Assembly: GCF_024199845.1 (NCBI RefSeq)
Contig: NZ_JANADO010000001.1
Location: forward strand, 7,502,001-7,566,000
Reading direction: 5' to 3'
DNA: 64,000 nt
DNA from: Bradyrhizobium sp. CCGB12
Lineage (GTDB): Bacteria; Pseudomonadota; Alphaproteobacteria; Rhizobiales; Xanthobacteraceae
Positions within the stretch are counted from its first letter, which is position 1. Each line of letters starts with the position of its first letter. Below the pieces are notes generated by a model that saw nothing but the letters and a program-made list of their open reading frames with translations, was not told where the DNA came from and did no database searches. The position numbers and the translations under genes are program-made. Of this stretch, positions 18,609-28,313 are shown piece by piece.

Positions 18609-21109
18609 TCGGCGGCGTCGCGATGCGCCGCCTGGTCGGTCGGGAAATCGCAGATCACGACCGTGCCCCGGCCGACGATCGAATCCACCCGCACCTTGCC
18701 GCCATGCAGCTCGACGAAGGAGCGCACCAGCGACAGTCCGAGCCCGGCACCGCGGTGACGCGAGCCTTGCGAGCGGCTTTCGAACCAGTTGAACACCTTG
18801 TCCTTCATGTCGGCAGGTATTCCAGGCCCGGAATCTGTCACAGTGAAGACCACGCTGCGTTCGGTGCGGCGCGCGCTGATGCCGACGGTGGAATCCTGTG
18901 GAGAAAACCCGACGGCGTTGGCGAGGAGGTTATAGAGCACCTGCACCACGCGCTTCTCGTCGCCGACGAAGCTGCCGACATCGGGCGCGATCTCGACCTT
19001 GAGGCGGATACGGTCGGTGGCAAGGCGGTCCTGGATGCCCTCGGCGGCCAGCTCGATGGTCTTGCTGACGTCGACGGGCCCGAGTTCCAGCTTCATCGCG
19101 CCGGCGTCGATGGTGGCGAGATCGAGGATGTTGTTGGTCAGCGCCAACAGCGCGTTGGTCGATTTGGTGACGTAGTCGAGATACTCGGCCTGCTTCGGCG
19201 TCAGCGGCCCGGTCGAGGGATCGCTGAGGAAATGCGCGAAGCCGATGATGGTGGTGAGCGGCGAGCGCAGCTCGTAGGAGACGTGGTGGACGAAATCCAC
19301 CTTCATCTGGTCGGCGGCCTCCAGCGCCTCGTTGCGCTCGCGCAGCGCGCGCTCGACATTCTCGGTGTCGGTGATGTCCTGGAACGTCAGCATGGTGGCG
19401 CCGTCATGCAGCGGCCGGATCATGCCGTCGAGCACGCTGCCGTCCTTGCGCTCCAGCTTCAGCGGCACGTCGGCGCGATTCTCGATCGAGGTGATGGCCT
19501 CGCGGATCTGGCGCCAGACCATGGGGTCGTCGAACAGCTGATGGCACCAGCCTTCGACGGTCTGGATGTGCGGCTCGTCGCGCATGGCATCGCTCGACAG
19601 CTTCCACATCCGGACAAAGGCCGGGTTGAACAGCTGCGCCTTGCCGTTGCTGCCGAACACCGCAACGCCCTCGGCGAGACTGTCCAGCGTCTCGCGCTGC
19701 ACCCGGATCATGCCGTCGAAGCGGCGGGCCAGCTCGAGGCTCTCGGTGACGTCGTCGAACAGATAGGTGACGCCGCCTTCCGGGTTCGGCGTGGTGACCA
19801 CGGAGAGCGCGCGGCCGTCGGGCAGGTACCAGGTGTCCTTGGCGGTCTCGACCGCGCGATAGGCTTCGTGAAGCTTGGCCTTCCAGGCGCGGAAGTCCGG
19901 CTGCTCCGGCAGCTTGCGCGCGGCGCGAAGCTGGTCGAGCACGCTGGAATCATCGGGGTTGGCGTCGAGGAAGGTGCGGTCGAGGTCCCACAGCCGGCGA
20001 TAGGAATCGTTGTAGAAGGCGAGGCGGCGCTGGCCGTCGAACACGGCAACGCCGGAGGAGAGCTGGTCCAGCGTGCGGCGATGCGCCTCCGCCATGCGTA
20101 TGAGGGCCGAGCTGAGCGCAGCCGCTTCGCTGGCATCGATGGCGACGCCAACGCTGCCGCTGCCGACATTGACGGCGCGTACGTCGTAGATGCGCCGCTC
20201 GCCGTCGATCACGATCGGCAGCCGCGAGTTGAAGTTGGCGCTGTCCTTCAGTCCCCGCTCCATCGCGGTGCGGTCGGCGCTGTCGAGCAGCTCGAGCTTG
20301 CGCTGCTGGGCGTCGGTGATGCTGGCCGCCTCGGTCGCACGGACATAGGCCGGGTTGGCGTAGGTCAGTGCGCCGTTCTCCCCCTTGGCCCAGATCGGCC
20401 AGGGTGCGGCGGCGGCGAAGCCACGTAGCATCTCGGTCTCGTCGGAGAGCGCCTTGTAACGCAGATGGGTCTCGGCCAGATCGCGCCGGAGCCCGGAGAG
20501 CTCGCGAATCCTGACAATGGCCTGGCCGCCGATGGCGCGGCCGATGGCCTCGAGCGTGTGGCCATGCGCGGTGGTCAGCGTGAGCTGGAACCCGTCGCCA
20601 TGCTCGCGCAGCGCATCGACGGCGTGGTCCATCTGCAGCGCGGGTTCCGGAGGCAGCCAGGTTCCGAACGCGAGCACGCGTTGCGGCGAGGAATCGCGCG
20701 GCAGCACCATGGAGATGTCGCCGGAAATCTGCGCGCGATTGTCGCCGGCCGGCCAGGAGATCAGGACCTGCGGTTCGGCGAACAGCAGCGCGCCGAAGCG
20801 ATCGGCCTGGAGCTGCAGTTCCCCGATTCGCGCACGCAGCCGTGCCTCGTTCTTGGCCGTGCGCACGCGCGTGCGCATCAACAGGATCGCGGCCACGACC
20901 GAGAAGCCGAGCAGGGCCAGCGCGGTGGCGAGCACCGCGAGTTCCTGCCGGTTGAAATCCAGCATGATGGAGAGAGTGTCGAAGAGATCGGCGGCCTCGG
21001 CCGGCGCAGCCGGCAGCAGCGCCGCGAAAGCGCCTCCCAACAAGCCGTTGCGCGCCAACGATGTGCACGACAGCAGCGTCCGACGCATCGACACGATCAC
21101 GCCTGACAT
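18605..21109 (-). CDS. divL: DivL-like cell-cycle pseudokinase (Tyr at the phospho-acceptor site)
   Basis: This sensor-kinase-like protein of 834 residues has an N-terminal signal/anchor and a second transmembrane helix around residues 50-70, then several PAS-like repeats, a HisKA-like dimerisation helix and a HATPase domain (DSGPGIP, GAGLGLSLVRS). The H-box reads HHVSYELRSPL: the residue that is His in normal kinases is Tyr at position 612. This is the hallmark of DivL, which in Caulobacter controls the CckA phosphorelay instead of acting as an ordinary kinase. The start at 21109 gives a clean leader; 21166 is possible. Cell-cycle function is inferred from this substitution and domain order. 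Confidence 0.85.
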   Translation of the reverse strand: MSGVIVSMRRTLLSCTSLARNGLLGGAFAALLPAAPAEAADLFDTLSIMLDFNRQELAVLATALALLGFSVVAAILLMRTRVRTAKNEARLRARIGELQLQADRFGALLFAEPQVLISWPAGDNRAQISGDISMVLPRDSSPQRVLAFGTWLPPEPALQMDHAVDALREHGDGFQLTLTTAHGHTLEAIGRAIGGQAIVRIRELSGLRRDLAETHLRYKALSDETEMLRGFAAAAPWPIWAKGENGALTYANPAYVRATEAASITDAQQRKLELLDSADRTAMERGLKDSANFNSRLPIVIDGERRIYDVRAVNVGSGSVGVAIDASEAAALSSALIRMAEAHRRTLDQLSSGVAVFDGQRRLAFYNDSYRRLWDLDRTFLDANPDDSSVLDQLRAARKLPEQPDFRAWKAKLHEAYRAVETAKDTWYLPDGRALSVVTTPNPEGGVTYLFDDVTESLELARRFDGMIRVQRETLDSLAEGVAVFGSNGKAQLFNPAFVRMWKLSSDAMRDEPHIQTVEGWCHQLFDDPMVWRQIREAITSIENRADVPLKLERKDGSVLDGMIRPLHDGATMLTFQDITDTENVERALRERNEALEAADQMKVDFVHHVSYELRSPLTTIIGFAHFLSDPSTGPLTPKQAEYLDYVTKSTNALLALTNNILDLATIDAGAMKLELGPVDVSKTIELAAEGIQDRLATDRIRLKVEIAPDVGSFVGDEKRVVQVLYNLLANAVGFSPQDSTVGISARRTERSVVFTVTDSGPGIPADMKDKVFNWFESRSQGSRHRGAGLGLSLVRSFVELHGGKVRVDSIVGRGTVVICDFPTDQAAHRDAAE

Positions 21110-21340
21110 AGTTGCCCCAAGATCGCACAGATTTGCGCGCGGCGACCCCCGTCGCGCGCGAATCAAACGACAATACCCTCACCGCGACTCCGGCGGTAAG
21201 AGTCCAGATCGTGAACGCAAAGGCGGCCCCCCAAAAATGCGGGGTGCTGTTCCCGGCTCACGTAATTCTGCGGGTGATTCGACTGGAATTGCCGCGATTT
21301 AACGTGTGATGCGTATCGCTTGCCACGATGTCGGTGCGCT

Positions 21341-21466
21341 CCCTCCCCCGCTTGGGGGGAGGGTTGGGGGAGAGGGTGTCGCCGCAACGGAACATTCCCC
21401 CAGAGGAAAGAACCCTCACCCGCGTCGCTTCGCTCCGCGACCTCGCCCGCAAGCGGGAGAGGTGAA
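21341..21466. repeat. Palindromic GC-rich intergenic repeat
   Basis: The block between dut and divL contains paired motifs, CTCCCCC..GGGGGAG on the left and CTCGCCCGCAAGCGGGAG near 21445-21462, with GCGTCGCTTCGCTCCGC between. It can form several hairpins. It is the second of three such elements in the core region and carries no plausible gene. Confidence 0.7.
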
Positions 21467-21483
21467 GCCAACTCGCAGCTCAG

Positions 21484-21942
21484 CTAGCGGCCGGTCGAGC
21501 CGAAGCCGCCGGCGCCGCGATCGGTTGCCGATAAGGTGGCCACGGGAACCAGCGCGGCCTGCACCACAGGCGCAATCACCATCTGGGCGATGCGCTCGCC
21601 GCGCTTGATCACGAACGGCGCCGCGCCGTGGTTGATCAGGATCACCTTGATCTCGCCGCGATAGTCCGCGTCGATCGTGCCCGGCGAGTTCAGCACGGTG
21701 ACACCGTGCTTGGCCGCAAGCCCCGAACGCGGCCGCACCTGCGCCTCGTGCCCGGGCGGCAGCGCGATCGCGAGGCCGGTCGGCACCAGCGCGTATTGGC
21801 CGGGCGCGAGCGTCATCGGGTCGCTGTCCGGCACTGCGGCCATCAGGTCGAGGCCGGCGGCCTCGGCGGTCTGATAGGCCGGGAGCGGCAGACCTTCGGC
21901 ATGCGCGAGGGGTTGCAGTTCGACCGTGACTTTCGTGCTCAA
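21484..21942 (-). CDS. dut: Deoxyuridine 5'-triphosphate nucleotidohydrolase (dUTPase)
   Basis: This 152-residue trimeric dUTPase removes dUTP and makes dUMP for thymidylate. The five family motifs are present: [41 protein letters not shown] and the C-terminal [12 protein letters not shown] that closes over the active site. It overlaps the coaBC stop by ATGA (21939-21942), so it is translated with coaBC. The coaBC-dut pairing is widespread in proteobacteria. Confidence 0.97.
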   Translation of the reverse strand: MSTKVTVELQPLAHAEGLPLPAYQTAEAAGLDLMAAVPDSDPMTLAPGQYALVPTGLAIALPPGHEAQVRPRSGLAAKHGVTVLNSPGTIDADYRGEIKVILINHGAAPFVIKRGERIAQMVIAPVVQAALVPVATLSATDRGAGGFGSTGR

Positions 21943-23390
21943 GATGCCGGCTCCCGGGATTTGGCGGTCACGCTCTTGGCGACATGCGCGACCAGTTCGA
22001 TGGCGACCTGTTCCTTGGTCATCACCGGCCAGGAATCAACTGCGATCTCGCCGTCCTTCACGTCATTCTTGCGGCTGATGAGATGGACGGTGTTGCGGTC
22101 GCCGCCCATCACGCCGGTGGCCGGCGAAACGTCGTTGGCGACGATCCAGTCGCAGCCCTTGCGTGCGAGTTTTGACTTGGCGTTGTCGATGAGGTGCTCG
22201 GTCTCGGCGGCGAAGCCGATCACCAGCGGCGGCCGCTTGTCGGTCAGCTTCGAGATCGTGGCGAGGATGTCGGGGTTTTCGACCAGCTGTAGCGGCGGCA
22301 TGCCGGCCGACGTCTTCTTCAACTTCTGTTCGCCTTCATTGGCGACGCGCCAGTCGGCGACCGCGGCGGCGAAGATCGCGATGTCGGCGGGAAGTGCGGC
22401 CTGCACCTGCTCCAGCATCTGCCTTGCCGATTCGACATGCTTCACGGTCACGCCCTGGGGATCGCTAAGGTCGACCGGACCGCTGACCAAAATCACCTCG
22501 GCGCCCGCGGCCTGCGCAGCGGCGGCGATGGCAAAGCCCTGCTTGCCGGAGGAACGGTTGGCGATGTAGCGCACCGGATCGATCGGTTCGTGCGTGGGAC
22601 CTGCGGTAATCAGCACACGCTTGCCGGCGAGTGGACGCGGCACCGGTGGCCGCAGCAGCCGCTCGGCGGCATTGGCGATCTCGATGGCTTCGGACATGCG
22701 GCCGGTCCCGGCTTCACCCGCCTCCGCCATCTCGCCGGAATTCGGGCCGATCAACACCACGCCGTCGCGCTGGAGCACGCCGACATTGCGTCGCGTCGCC
22801 GCGTTGTTCCACATCAGGGGGTTCATCGCCGGCGCCAGCAGCACCTTGCGGTTGGTCGCGAGCAGGATGGCGCTGGCGAGATCGTCGGCATGGCCGTTGG
22901 CCATCTTGGCCATCAGGTCGGCGGTGGCCGGCGCCACCACGATCAGGTCGCAGTCGCGCGCGAGGCGGATGTGGCCGGCGTCGAACTCGCTCTGGGGGTC
23001 GAACAGGTCGGTGTAGACGCGCTCATGCGACAGCGCGCTCACGGCCAGCGGCGTGACGAATTGCTGCGCCGCCTTGGTCAGCACGCAGCGGACCTCGACG
23101 CGCCGCTCCTTCAGCCGGCGGATCAGGTCGAGTGATTTATAGGCCGCGATCCCGCCGCCGATGATCAGGGTGACGCTGGCCTCGGGGAGGGCGCCGGTGC
23201 GCTGGGGCGTCGCCGTGGTGGACGCTGCCGCTGGCACTGCAAACGGCGTCAGCGGCTCCTCCCGGCCCTCGATCAGCTCCCGCAAGATGACCCGGACCTC
23301 TTCCTCGACCGACCTGTGATTCTTGGCCGAGCGCAGCCGCAAATAGGTTTTGACGGCGTCGTCGAGCTTGCGGATGGTCAGGCTTGCCAT
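21939..23390 (-). CDS. coaBC: CoaBC with an N-terminal FitA-like ribbon-helix-helix domain
   Basis: This 483-residue protein catalyses two steps of coenzyme A synthesis: joining cysteine to phosphopantothenate (CoaB) and decarboxylating the product (CoaC). The CoaC flavoprotein part begins near residue 71 with [12 protein letters not shown], has the catalytic His140 and the Asn190 motif [10 protein letters not shown], and the CoaB part has NRSSGKQG and AAVADWRV. Residues 1-45 ([20 protein letters not shown]...) form a separate RHH domain of the FitA/VapB antitoxin type, joined by an Ala/Pro/Thr-rich linker. The ATG at 23390 has a strong GGAGGGG ribosome site eight bases upstream, which fixes the start. 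Two palindromes lie just upstream. Confidence 0.93.
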   Translation of the reverse strand: MASLTIRKLDDAVKTYLRLRSAKNHRSVEEEVRVILRELIEGREEPLTPFAVPAAASTTATPQRTGALPEASVTLIIGGGIAAYKSLDLIRRLKERRVEVRCVLTKAAQQFVTPLAVSALSHERVYTDLFDPQSEFDAGHIRLARDCDLIVVAPATADLMAKMANGHADDLASAILLATNRKVLLAPAMNPLMWNNAATRRNVGVLQRDGVVLIGPNSGEMAEAGEAGTGRMSEAIEIANAAERLLRPPVPRPLAGKRVLITAGPTHEPIDPVRYIANRSSGKQGFAIAAAAQAAGAEVILVSGPVDLSDPQGVTVKHVESARQMLEQVQAALPADIAIFAAAVADWRVANEGEQKLKKTSAGMPPLQLVENPDILATISKLTDKRPPLVIGFAAETEHLIDNAKSKLARKGCDWIVANDVSPATGVMGGDRNTVHLISRKNDVKDGEIAVDSWPVMTKEQVAIELVAHVAKSVTAKSREPAS

Positions 23391-23409
23391 GACGCCCCTC
23401 CAGCACGGA

Positions 23410-23451
23410 ATGATAGCGATGCTATCATCCCGATGATTGCAGTGCAATCAT
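23410..23451 (-). promoter_or_regulatory. Pair of palindromic operator candidates upstream of coaBC
   Basis: Two perfect palindromes stand in tandem: ATGATAGC-N3-GCTATCAT at 23410-23428 and ATGATTGC-N3-GCAATCAT at 23433-23451, centres 23 bases apart. They differ only at one symmetric position. They lie 20-61 bases before the coaBC start and overlap the ubiB stop codon. The half-site TGATAGC resembles the one I remember for FitA, so autoregulation by the RHH domain of CoaBC is a reasonable inference. Confidence 0.72.
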
Positions 23452-25022
23452 AGATTCCGGACGGCGATCAGGATGCCGATGAAGGTCGCGGCGATGATCC
23501 AGAGCGCCACGGTGCGCCAGCGGTTCTTGCGGCCCTCGCTGCGCCCCATCGCCGCGATGCTCTCCGGCGACAGTCTGATCCCCTCCCGGGTCATGGTCTC
23601 GAGCTGCTCGAGCACATTCACCGATCGCTCGGCGATCTCCGGCAGGCGCATCAGCACCCGCGCGATGTCCCCGGTCCCGGCAAGCGCGCCCTGTACCCGG
23701 CCGATCGGGCCGAGATTGCGCTCGATCCATTCGCGCACCACGGGGTCGGCGACCTTCCAGATGTCGAGCTTCGGATCGAAGGCGCGCGCAACGCCTTCGA
23801 CCACGACCATGGTCTTCTGCAGCAGGATCAACTCGGGCCGCGTCGTCATGTCGAACAGGCCAGTGACCTCGAGCAGCAGCGTCAGCAGCCGCGCCATCGA
23901 GATCTCCTCGGCGGTGCGGTTGTGGATCGGCTCGCCGATGGCGCGGATCGCTTGCGCGAAATTCTCGACCGAATGGTGCGCGGGCACATAGCCCGCCTCG
24001 AAATGCACCTCGGCGACACGCCGATAGTCGCGGGTGATGAAGCCGAGCAGGATCTCGGCGAGGAAGCGCCGCTCCTTCATCCCGAGCCGGCCCATGATGC
24101 CGAAATCGACCGCGACCAGGCGGCCGGCGTCGTCCAGGAACAGATTGCCCGGATGCATGTCGGCGTGGAAGAAGCCGTCGCGCAGTGCATGCCGCAGGAA
24201 ACTTTGGATCACCTTGCGGCCGAGATCGGGCAGGTCGACCTGCGCCTCCTCCAGGCGCTTGTGATCGTTGAGCGCGATGCCGTCGATCCACTCCATCGTC
24301 AGCACGTTGTGCGTGGTGCGGTCCCAGTCGACTGCAGGCACGCGGAAATCAGGATCGCCCTGCGTGTTCTCCGCCATCTCCGACAGCGCCGCAGCCTCCA
24401 GCCGCAGGTCCATCTCCATCGCGACCGAGCGCGACATGGTGTTGATGACCTCGATCAGGCGCAGGCGCCGCGCCTCGGAGGAGTAAGCCTCGGCCTTGTG
24501 CGCGACGAAGAAGAAGTCGGAGAGGTCGCGCCGGAAGCGCGCGGCGACGTTGGGCCGGAGCACCTTGATCGCGACCGGCCTGCGGATGCCGTCACGGAAC
24601 ACCTCGCCGCGATGCACCTGCGCGATCGAAGCGGCGGCGACCGGCGGGCCGAAGCTCGCAAACACATCCGTCAGCGGCCGTTCCAGCGAGGTCGTGATCG
24701 CAGCTTCCGCTTCGGCTTGCGAAAACGGCGGCAGGCGATCCTGGAGGCTTTCGAGGTCGCGCGCCATGATGACGCCGACCACGTCGGGGCGCGTCGCCAG
24801 GAATTGCCCGAGCTTGAGATAGGCCGGGCCCATCCGCGTCAACGCACGCGATATCCGTGGACCGTGCTTGACACCGCGGCGCTCAATGATGCGCGCCAGC
24901 TTCAGCGCGAGTTGTCCCGGCGGCGGCACCAGGCTCGGATCGACCGAGCCGAACACGCCTTCGCGCGCAAAGACGAACGCGGCGCGGATCAGGCGCGTAA
25001 TGTGGGTGATGCCAGAAATCAC
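23448..25022 (-). CDS. ubiB: Ubiquinone biosynthesis ATPase-like kinase UbiB
   Basis: This 524-residue protein belongs to the ABC1/ADCK/UbiB atypical kinase family needed for ubiquinone synthesis. The family-specific KxGQ motif is seen as [13 protein letters not shown], followed by the Ala-rich loop [22 protein letters not shown] (catalytic loop) and [11 protein letters not shown] (metal site). The last 25 residues are hydrophobic and likely anchor it in the inner membrane. It overlaps ubiE by ATGA (25019-25022). Confidence 0.95.
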   Translation of the reverse strand: MISGITHITRLIRAAFVFAREGVFGSVDPSLVPPPGQLALKLARIIERRGVKHGPRISRALTRMGPAYLKLGQFLATRPDVVGVIMARDLESLQDRLPPFSQAEAEAAITTSLERPLTDVFASFGPPVAAASIAQVHRGEVFRDGIRRPVAIKVLRPNVAARFRRDLSDFFFVAHKAEAYSSEARRLRLIEVINTMSRSVAMEMDLRLEAAALSEMAENTQGDPDFRVPAVDWDRTTHNVLTMEWIDGIALNDHKRLEEAQVDLPDLGRKVIQSFLRHALRDGFFHADMHPGNLFLDDAGRLVAVDFGIMGRLGMKERRFLAEILLGFITRDYRRVAEVHFEAGYVPAHHSVENFAQAIRAIGEPIHNRTAEEISMARLLTLLLEVTGLFDMTTRPELILLQKTMVVVEGVARAFDPKLDIWKVADPVVREWIERNLGPIGRVQGALAGTGDIARVLMRLPEIAERSVNVLEQLETMTREGIRLSPESIAAMGRSEGRKNRWRTVALWIIAATFIGILIAVRNL

Positions 25023-25780
25023 AAACGCCAGCCTGAATGCAGTGCGACGATGCCGCCGGAGAGTGCTTGCCAGCTGACGCGGGAAAAGCCGGCGTCGCGG
25101 ATCATGTCGGCGAAGACGACTGGCTTTGGAAACTTGCGGATTGATTCGACAAGATATTGGTAGGATTCGGCGTCGCCCGTGACCATGCGGCCGAGCGGCG
25201 GAATCACCTTGAACGAGAACAGATCATAGAGCTTGTCGAGCCCGGGCATTTCGACGGTGGAGAATTCCAGGCACAGGAAGCGGCTGCCGGGCCTCAGCAC
25301 ACGATAGGCCTCGCGCAGCGCAAGGTCGATCTGCGGCACGTTGCGAATGCCGAAAGCGATCGTATAGGCGTCGAAGCTGCGGTCGGCGAAGGCCAGCGAT
25401 TCGGCATTGCCTTCGACGAAATCGACCTGGGTCTCGAGATGGCGCTTGGCGGCGCGTTCGCGGCCGACGGCGAGCATGTCGGAATTGATGTCGCAGACCG
25501 TGGCATGGAAGCCGGGGCCGGCCGCCTTGGCGGCGCGGAACGAGATGTCGCCAGTGCCGCCGGCGACGTCGAGCAGCGCGAACGGCCGGTCGCTCCTGGG
25601 CGGGTCGAGCGCGTTGATCATGATGTCCTTCCAGACCCGGTGCAGGCCACCGGACATCAGGTCGTTCATCAGATCATAGCGCGAGGCTACGCTGTGAAAC
25701 ACATCGTTCACCAGCGTCTGCTTGTCGCCCAGGGGGACGTTCCTGAAGCCAAAATGCGTGGTTTCGCCCGGCCGATCCAT
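25019..25780 (-). CDS. ubiE: Demethylmenaquinone/2-polyprenyl-benzoquinol methyltransferase UbiE
   Basis: This 253-residue class I SAM-dependent C-methyltransferase acts in ubiquinone synthesis. The SAM site [16 protein letters not shown], the signature [17 protein letters not shown] near residue 35, and [23 protein letters not shown] are diagnostic. It is the first gene of the ubiE-ubiB pair and is divergent from mutM with about 80 bases between them, which must hold both promoters. Confidence 0.97.
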   Translation of the reverse strand: MDRPGETTHFGFRNVPLGDKQTLVNDVFHSVASRYDLMNDLMSGGLHRVWKDIMINALDPPRSDRPFALLDVAGGTGDISFRAAKAAGPGFHATVCDINSDMLAVGRERAAKRHLETQVDFVEGNAESLAFADRSFDAYTIAFGIRNVPQIDLALREAYRVLRPGSRFLCLEFSTVEMPGLDKLYDLFSFKVIPPLGRMVTGDAESYQYLVESIRKFPKPVVFADMIRDAGFSRVSWQALSGGIVALHSGWRL

Positions 25781-25861
25781 TACTCTACTCCACGAGGCGG
25801 ACCATAGCGCGCCCGCCGCAATGGCGCTATCACACCGCCTTCATAAGGTGAATGCCCGACC

Positions 25862-26743
25862 ATGCCTGAATTGCCCGAAGTCGAGACCGTCCGCCGCGGC
25901 CTTCAGCCCGTCATGGAGGGTGCGAAAATCCTGGTTGCGGAGGCCCGCCGGCCGGATTTGCGTTTTCCGTTCCAGCCGGACTTCGTGGCGCGGCTGAAGG
26001 GGCAGGTCGTCACCGGGCTCGGCCGCCGCGCAAAATATCTTATGGCCGATCTCGCCTCCGGCGACGTGCTCCTGATGCATCTGGGCATGTCGGGCTCGTT
26101 CCGTGTCATCAAGCCGGACAACGACGCGCAGCCTGGCGAGTTTCACTATCCGAAGGGCAAGGATTCCGCGCACGACCACGTGCTGTTTCGAATGTCCTCC
26201 GGCGCCGACATCGTCTTCAACGACCCGCGCCGCTTCGGTTACATGAAAGTGATCGCGCGCAATGCGCTCGATGAAGAGCCGCTGCTTCGCGGGCTCGGTC
26301 CCGAGCCGCTCGGCAACGAGTTCGATGCCGCGATGCTGGCGCGGTCCTGCGCCGGCAAGACCACGAGCCTGAAGGCGGCGCTGCTCGACCAGCGCGTGGT
26401 CGCGGGGCTCGGCAACATCTATGTCTGCGAAGCCCTCCACCGCTCGCATCTGTCGCCGCGCCGGATCGCCGCAACGCTGTCAACGAAGAAGGGCGAGCCG
26501 ACGGATCATGCCAAGCGGCTGGTCGGCGCGATCCACACCGTGCTGAACGATGCGATCAAGGCCGGCGGCTCCAGTTTGCGCGACCATCGCCAGACCTCGG
26601 GCGAGCTCGGCTATTTCCAGCACTCCTTCAAGGTCTATGACCGCGAAGGCGAGAAATGCACGACGCCCGCCTGCGGCGGCACGATCAAGCGCTTCACCCA
26701 GAACGGCCGCTCCACCTTCTGGTGTCCGAAATGTCAGAAATAG
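25862..26743 (+). CDS. mutM: Formamidopyrimidine-DNA glycosylase
   Basis: This 293-residue repair enzyme excises 8-oxoguanine and related lesions. The N-terminal [13 protein letters not shown] contains the catalytic Pro2 and Glu3, the middle has the helix-two-turn-helix region, and the C-terminal zinc finger has four cysteines (C-x4-C and C-x2-C) ending [10 protein letters not shown]. The inserted stretch around 80-100 is slightly longer than in E. coli, which is usual in Rhizobiales. Divergent from ubiE. Confidence 0.97.
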   Translation: MPELPEVETVRRGLQPVMEGAKILVAEARRPDLRFPFQPDFVARLKGQVVTGLGRRAKYLMADLASGDVLLMHLGMSGSFRVIKPDNDAQPGEFHYPKGKDSAHDHVLFRMSSGADIVFNDPRRFGYMKVIARNALDEEPLLRGLGPEPLGNEFDAAMLARSCAGKTTSLKAALLDQRVVAGLGNIYVCEALHRSHLSPRRIAATLSTKKGEPTDHAKRLVGAIHTVLNDAIKAGGSSLRDHRQTSGELGYFQHSFKVYDREGEKCTTPACGGTIKRFTQNGRSTFWCPKCQK

Positions 26744-26749
26744 CTCGCC

Positions 26750-27304
26750 ATGCAAACGCCGCAGCTTGAAACCGAACGTTTGATCCTGCGCCCGCTCGCG
26801 CTGTCTGACGTGCCGGCGATCCAGCGTCATTTCGACAACTGGAACATCATCCGGCATCTCTCCACCGTCGTGCCGTGGCCATATCCCGCCGACGGCGCGG
26901 CGACGTTCGTGAGGATGCAGCTCGACAAAATGTCAGCCGGCGACGACATCCATCATTGGGTGCTGGTGCTGAAGGGCGGCGACGGCGAGGCGATCGGAAA
27001 CATTCATCTGCGGCCCCGTGCCGAAGGTCTGAAGGGCAATCGCGGCTTCTGGCTCGCCGAGCCTTACTGGCGGCGCGGATTGATGACGGAAGCCATCGCC
27101 GCGGTGAACGATTTCGCCTTCCTTGCGCTCGGCCTCGATCATTTCTACGTCTGCAACGCCGCCACCAACGAAGCCTCGCGCCGGGTCAAGCAGAAGACCG
27201 GCGCGGAATTCGTCGGCTTCATCGAGCTTGCCCATCACGGCGGGCAGACGAAATCCGAGAAATGGATCGTGCGGCGTGAGGCCTGGCTGCGCGGCAGGAC
27301 GTGA
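26750..27304 (+). CDS. GNAT-family N-acetyltransferase
   Basis: This 184-residue protein resembles the RimJ/RimL-like acetyltransferases: an ETERLILRPLALSDVPAI start, GFWLAEPYWRRGLMTEA as the acetyl-CoA motif A and N-A-x-N-E-A-S-R-R-V-K-Q-K-T-G motif B. The substrate is unknown. It follows mutM by six bases and is likely co-transcribed. It marks the end of the compact core region. Confidence 0.87.
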   Translation: MQTPQLETERLILRPLALSDVPAIQRHFDNWNIIRHLSTVVPWPYPADGAATFVRMQLDKMSAGDDIHHWVLVLKGGDGEAIGNIHLRPRAEGLKGNRGFWLAEPYWRRGLMTEAIAAVNDFAFLALGLDHFYVCNAATNEASRRVKQKTGAEFVGFIELAHHGGQTKSEKWIVRREAWLRGRT

Positions 27305-27320
27305 GTGCGACTGATGGCTC

Positions 27321-27403
27321 CGTCATGGCCGGGCTTGTCCCGGCCATCCACGTTCTTCTCTGCGGCCAAGGCGTGGATACCCGGGACAAGCCCGGGCATG
27401 ACG
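27321..27403. repeat. Palindromic intergenic repeat (inverted 32-bp arms)
   Basis: Arms at 27321-27352 and 27372-27403 match at 29 of 32 positions as an inverted repeat with a 19-base loop. The CGTCATGGCCGGGCTTGTCC-type sequence is a repeat class I associate with Bradyrhizobium intergenic DNA. It lies right after the acetyltransferase gene. Confidence 0.82.
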
Positions 27404-27430
27404 GATGGATAGGGGCGAAAAAACGCAAAG

Positions 27431-27468
27431 CGAAGCAATCCGGCCGGGCTGGTGGCCGGATTGCTTCG
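27431..27468 (-). terminator. Strong hairpin, minus-strand terminator candidate
   Basis: A perfect 15-bp stem (27431-27445 with 27454-27468) and eight-base loop lie 55 bases past the 27524 gene end. Reading the minus strand, the stem is followed by a CTTTGCGTTTTTT run, as expected for rho-independent termination of the gene to its right. Confidence 0.6.
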
Positions 27469-27523
27469 TCGCTGGGCCCTTCCGGATGGTGAAGGGCCGC
27501 CTGCCGTCAGAGCGATGCCCCGC

Positions 27524-27909
27524 TCAGGACGCCCGTGTCGTGGTCTCGTCCATCGAAAGTCTGGTGGCGGCATGCAGCATGCCGTCGGCAGCCGCCATCA
27601 CCTGGTCGATCAGCAGATGGGGCGTGGCTGAGAGCTCGAGCCGGGTCTTGATCCACTGCCAGAGGCCGCGGATCTCGTCCGCCGACTTGCCGTTCGGCAC
27701 GAATTCGCTGACCGCAAGACCGTTCGCGAGCGAGTCCTGATGGTCGTTGCGCATCACGATCAGTGGGCGCGCGAGCACGTCCGAGAGATCGAGCGCGGCT
27801 TCCTCGGCGAGGGTGTTGGCGGCGTTGTCGATGCGCTGAATCTTCGTTCCATCAAACCATCGGCATTCTTCGAAGGTGCGCGAAACATTTTCATACCCCT
27901 GTAACTTAA
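27524..27909 (-). pseudogene. 5'-truncated gene of unknown function at the core/accessory boundary
   Basis: The frame reads without interruption for about 128 codons from just after a TAA at about 27910 to a stop at 27524, with protein-like sequence (GYENVSRTFEECRWFDGTKI, then NGKSADEIRGLWQWIKTRL), but no ATG, GTG or TTG before the GTG at 27778. The N-terminal part therefore seems lost. Taking only the GTG gives 84 residues. I do not recognise the family. The truncation coincides with the change from compact core to loose accessory DNA, so an insertion or deletion here is likely. Confidence 0.5.
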
Positions 27910-27943
27910 GTTAATCGTGGGGCCAAAACTGAAAGGTCGCGAT

Positions 27944-28189
27944 ATGGAACCGACCAGTCGAATATCGGACCACATCGATCATAAGACTGCCCGGTCGATC
28001 TGTGACGAGGTGGGTGGGAGATTGCAACAGAACTTATCTTTTGAAGCCTCCCCTCTGCCGCCCTACCTAGAACGTCTAGTCGATGAATTGCGCAAACAGG
28101 AGCGTCATCCAATTGATAGCGTCGCAGCGCCCGCTAACCCGTTTCCTTCATGCGACGCGGCGGTTGGTCGCGGCCGTCTGAGCGCGTAA
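27944..28189 (+). CDS. Small hypothetical protein
   Basis: This 81-residue protein starts MEPTSRISDHIDHKTARSI and has a hydrophilic, helix-prone first half. A reasonable ribosome site (AAAGG) is about ten bases before the ATG at 27944, which is why that start is preferred to 27917. It is divergent from the truncated gene at 27524-27909. No domain recognised; the ordinary amino-acid composition suggests it is real. Confidence 0.5.
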   Translation: MEPTSRISDHIDHKTARSICDEVGGRLQQNLSFEASPLPPYLERLVDELRKQERHPIDSVAAPANPFPSCDAAVGRGRLSA

Positions 28190-28313
28190 AGGAGAAGCCG
28201 TCGCCGCGCTCGACCCGGCGGCGGCTTTTCCGCTAATCTTGTCGCTGAGGCATTCCAGGCTTGGCTGCGCCGGACGCCATCAGGACGTGCTTGTTCTGCT
28301 TCGCCTGTTAAAC

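Noticed and set aside
18623..20428. A 601-residue plus-strand frame opposite divL
   Set aside because: It is the complement of a strongly supported kinase-like gene, with His/Asp-rich composition typical of GC-rich antisense frames and no recognisable domain.
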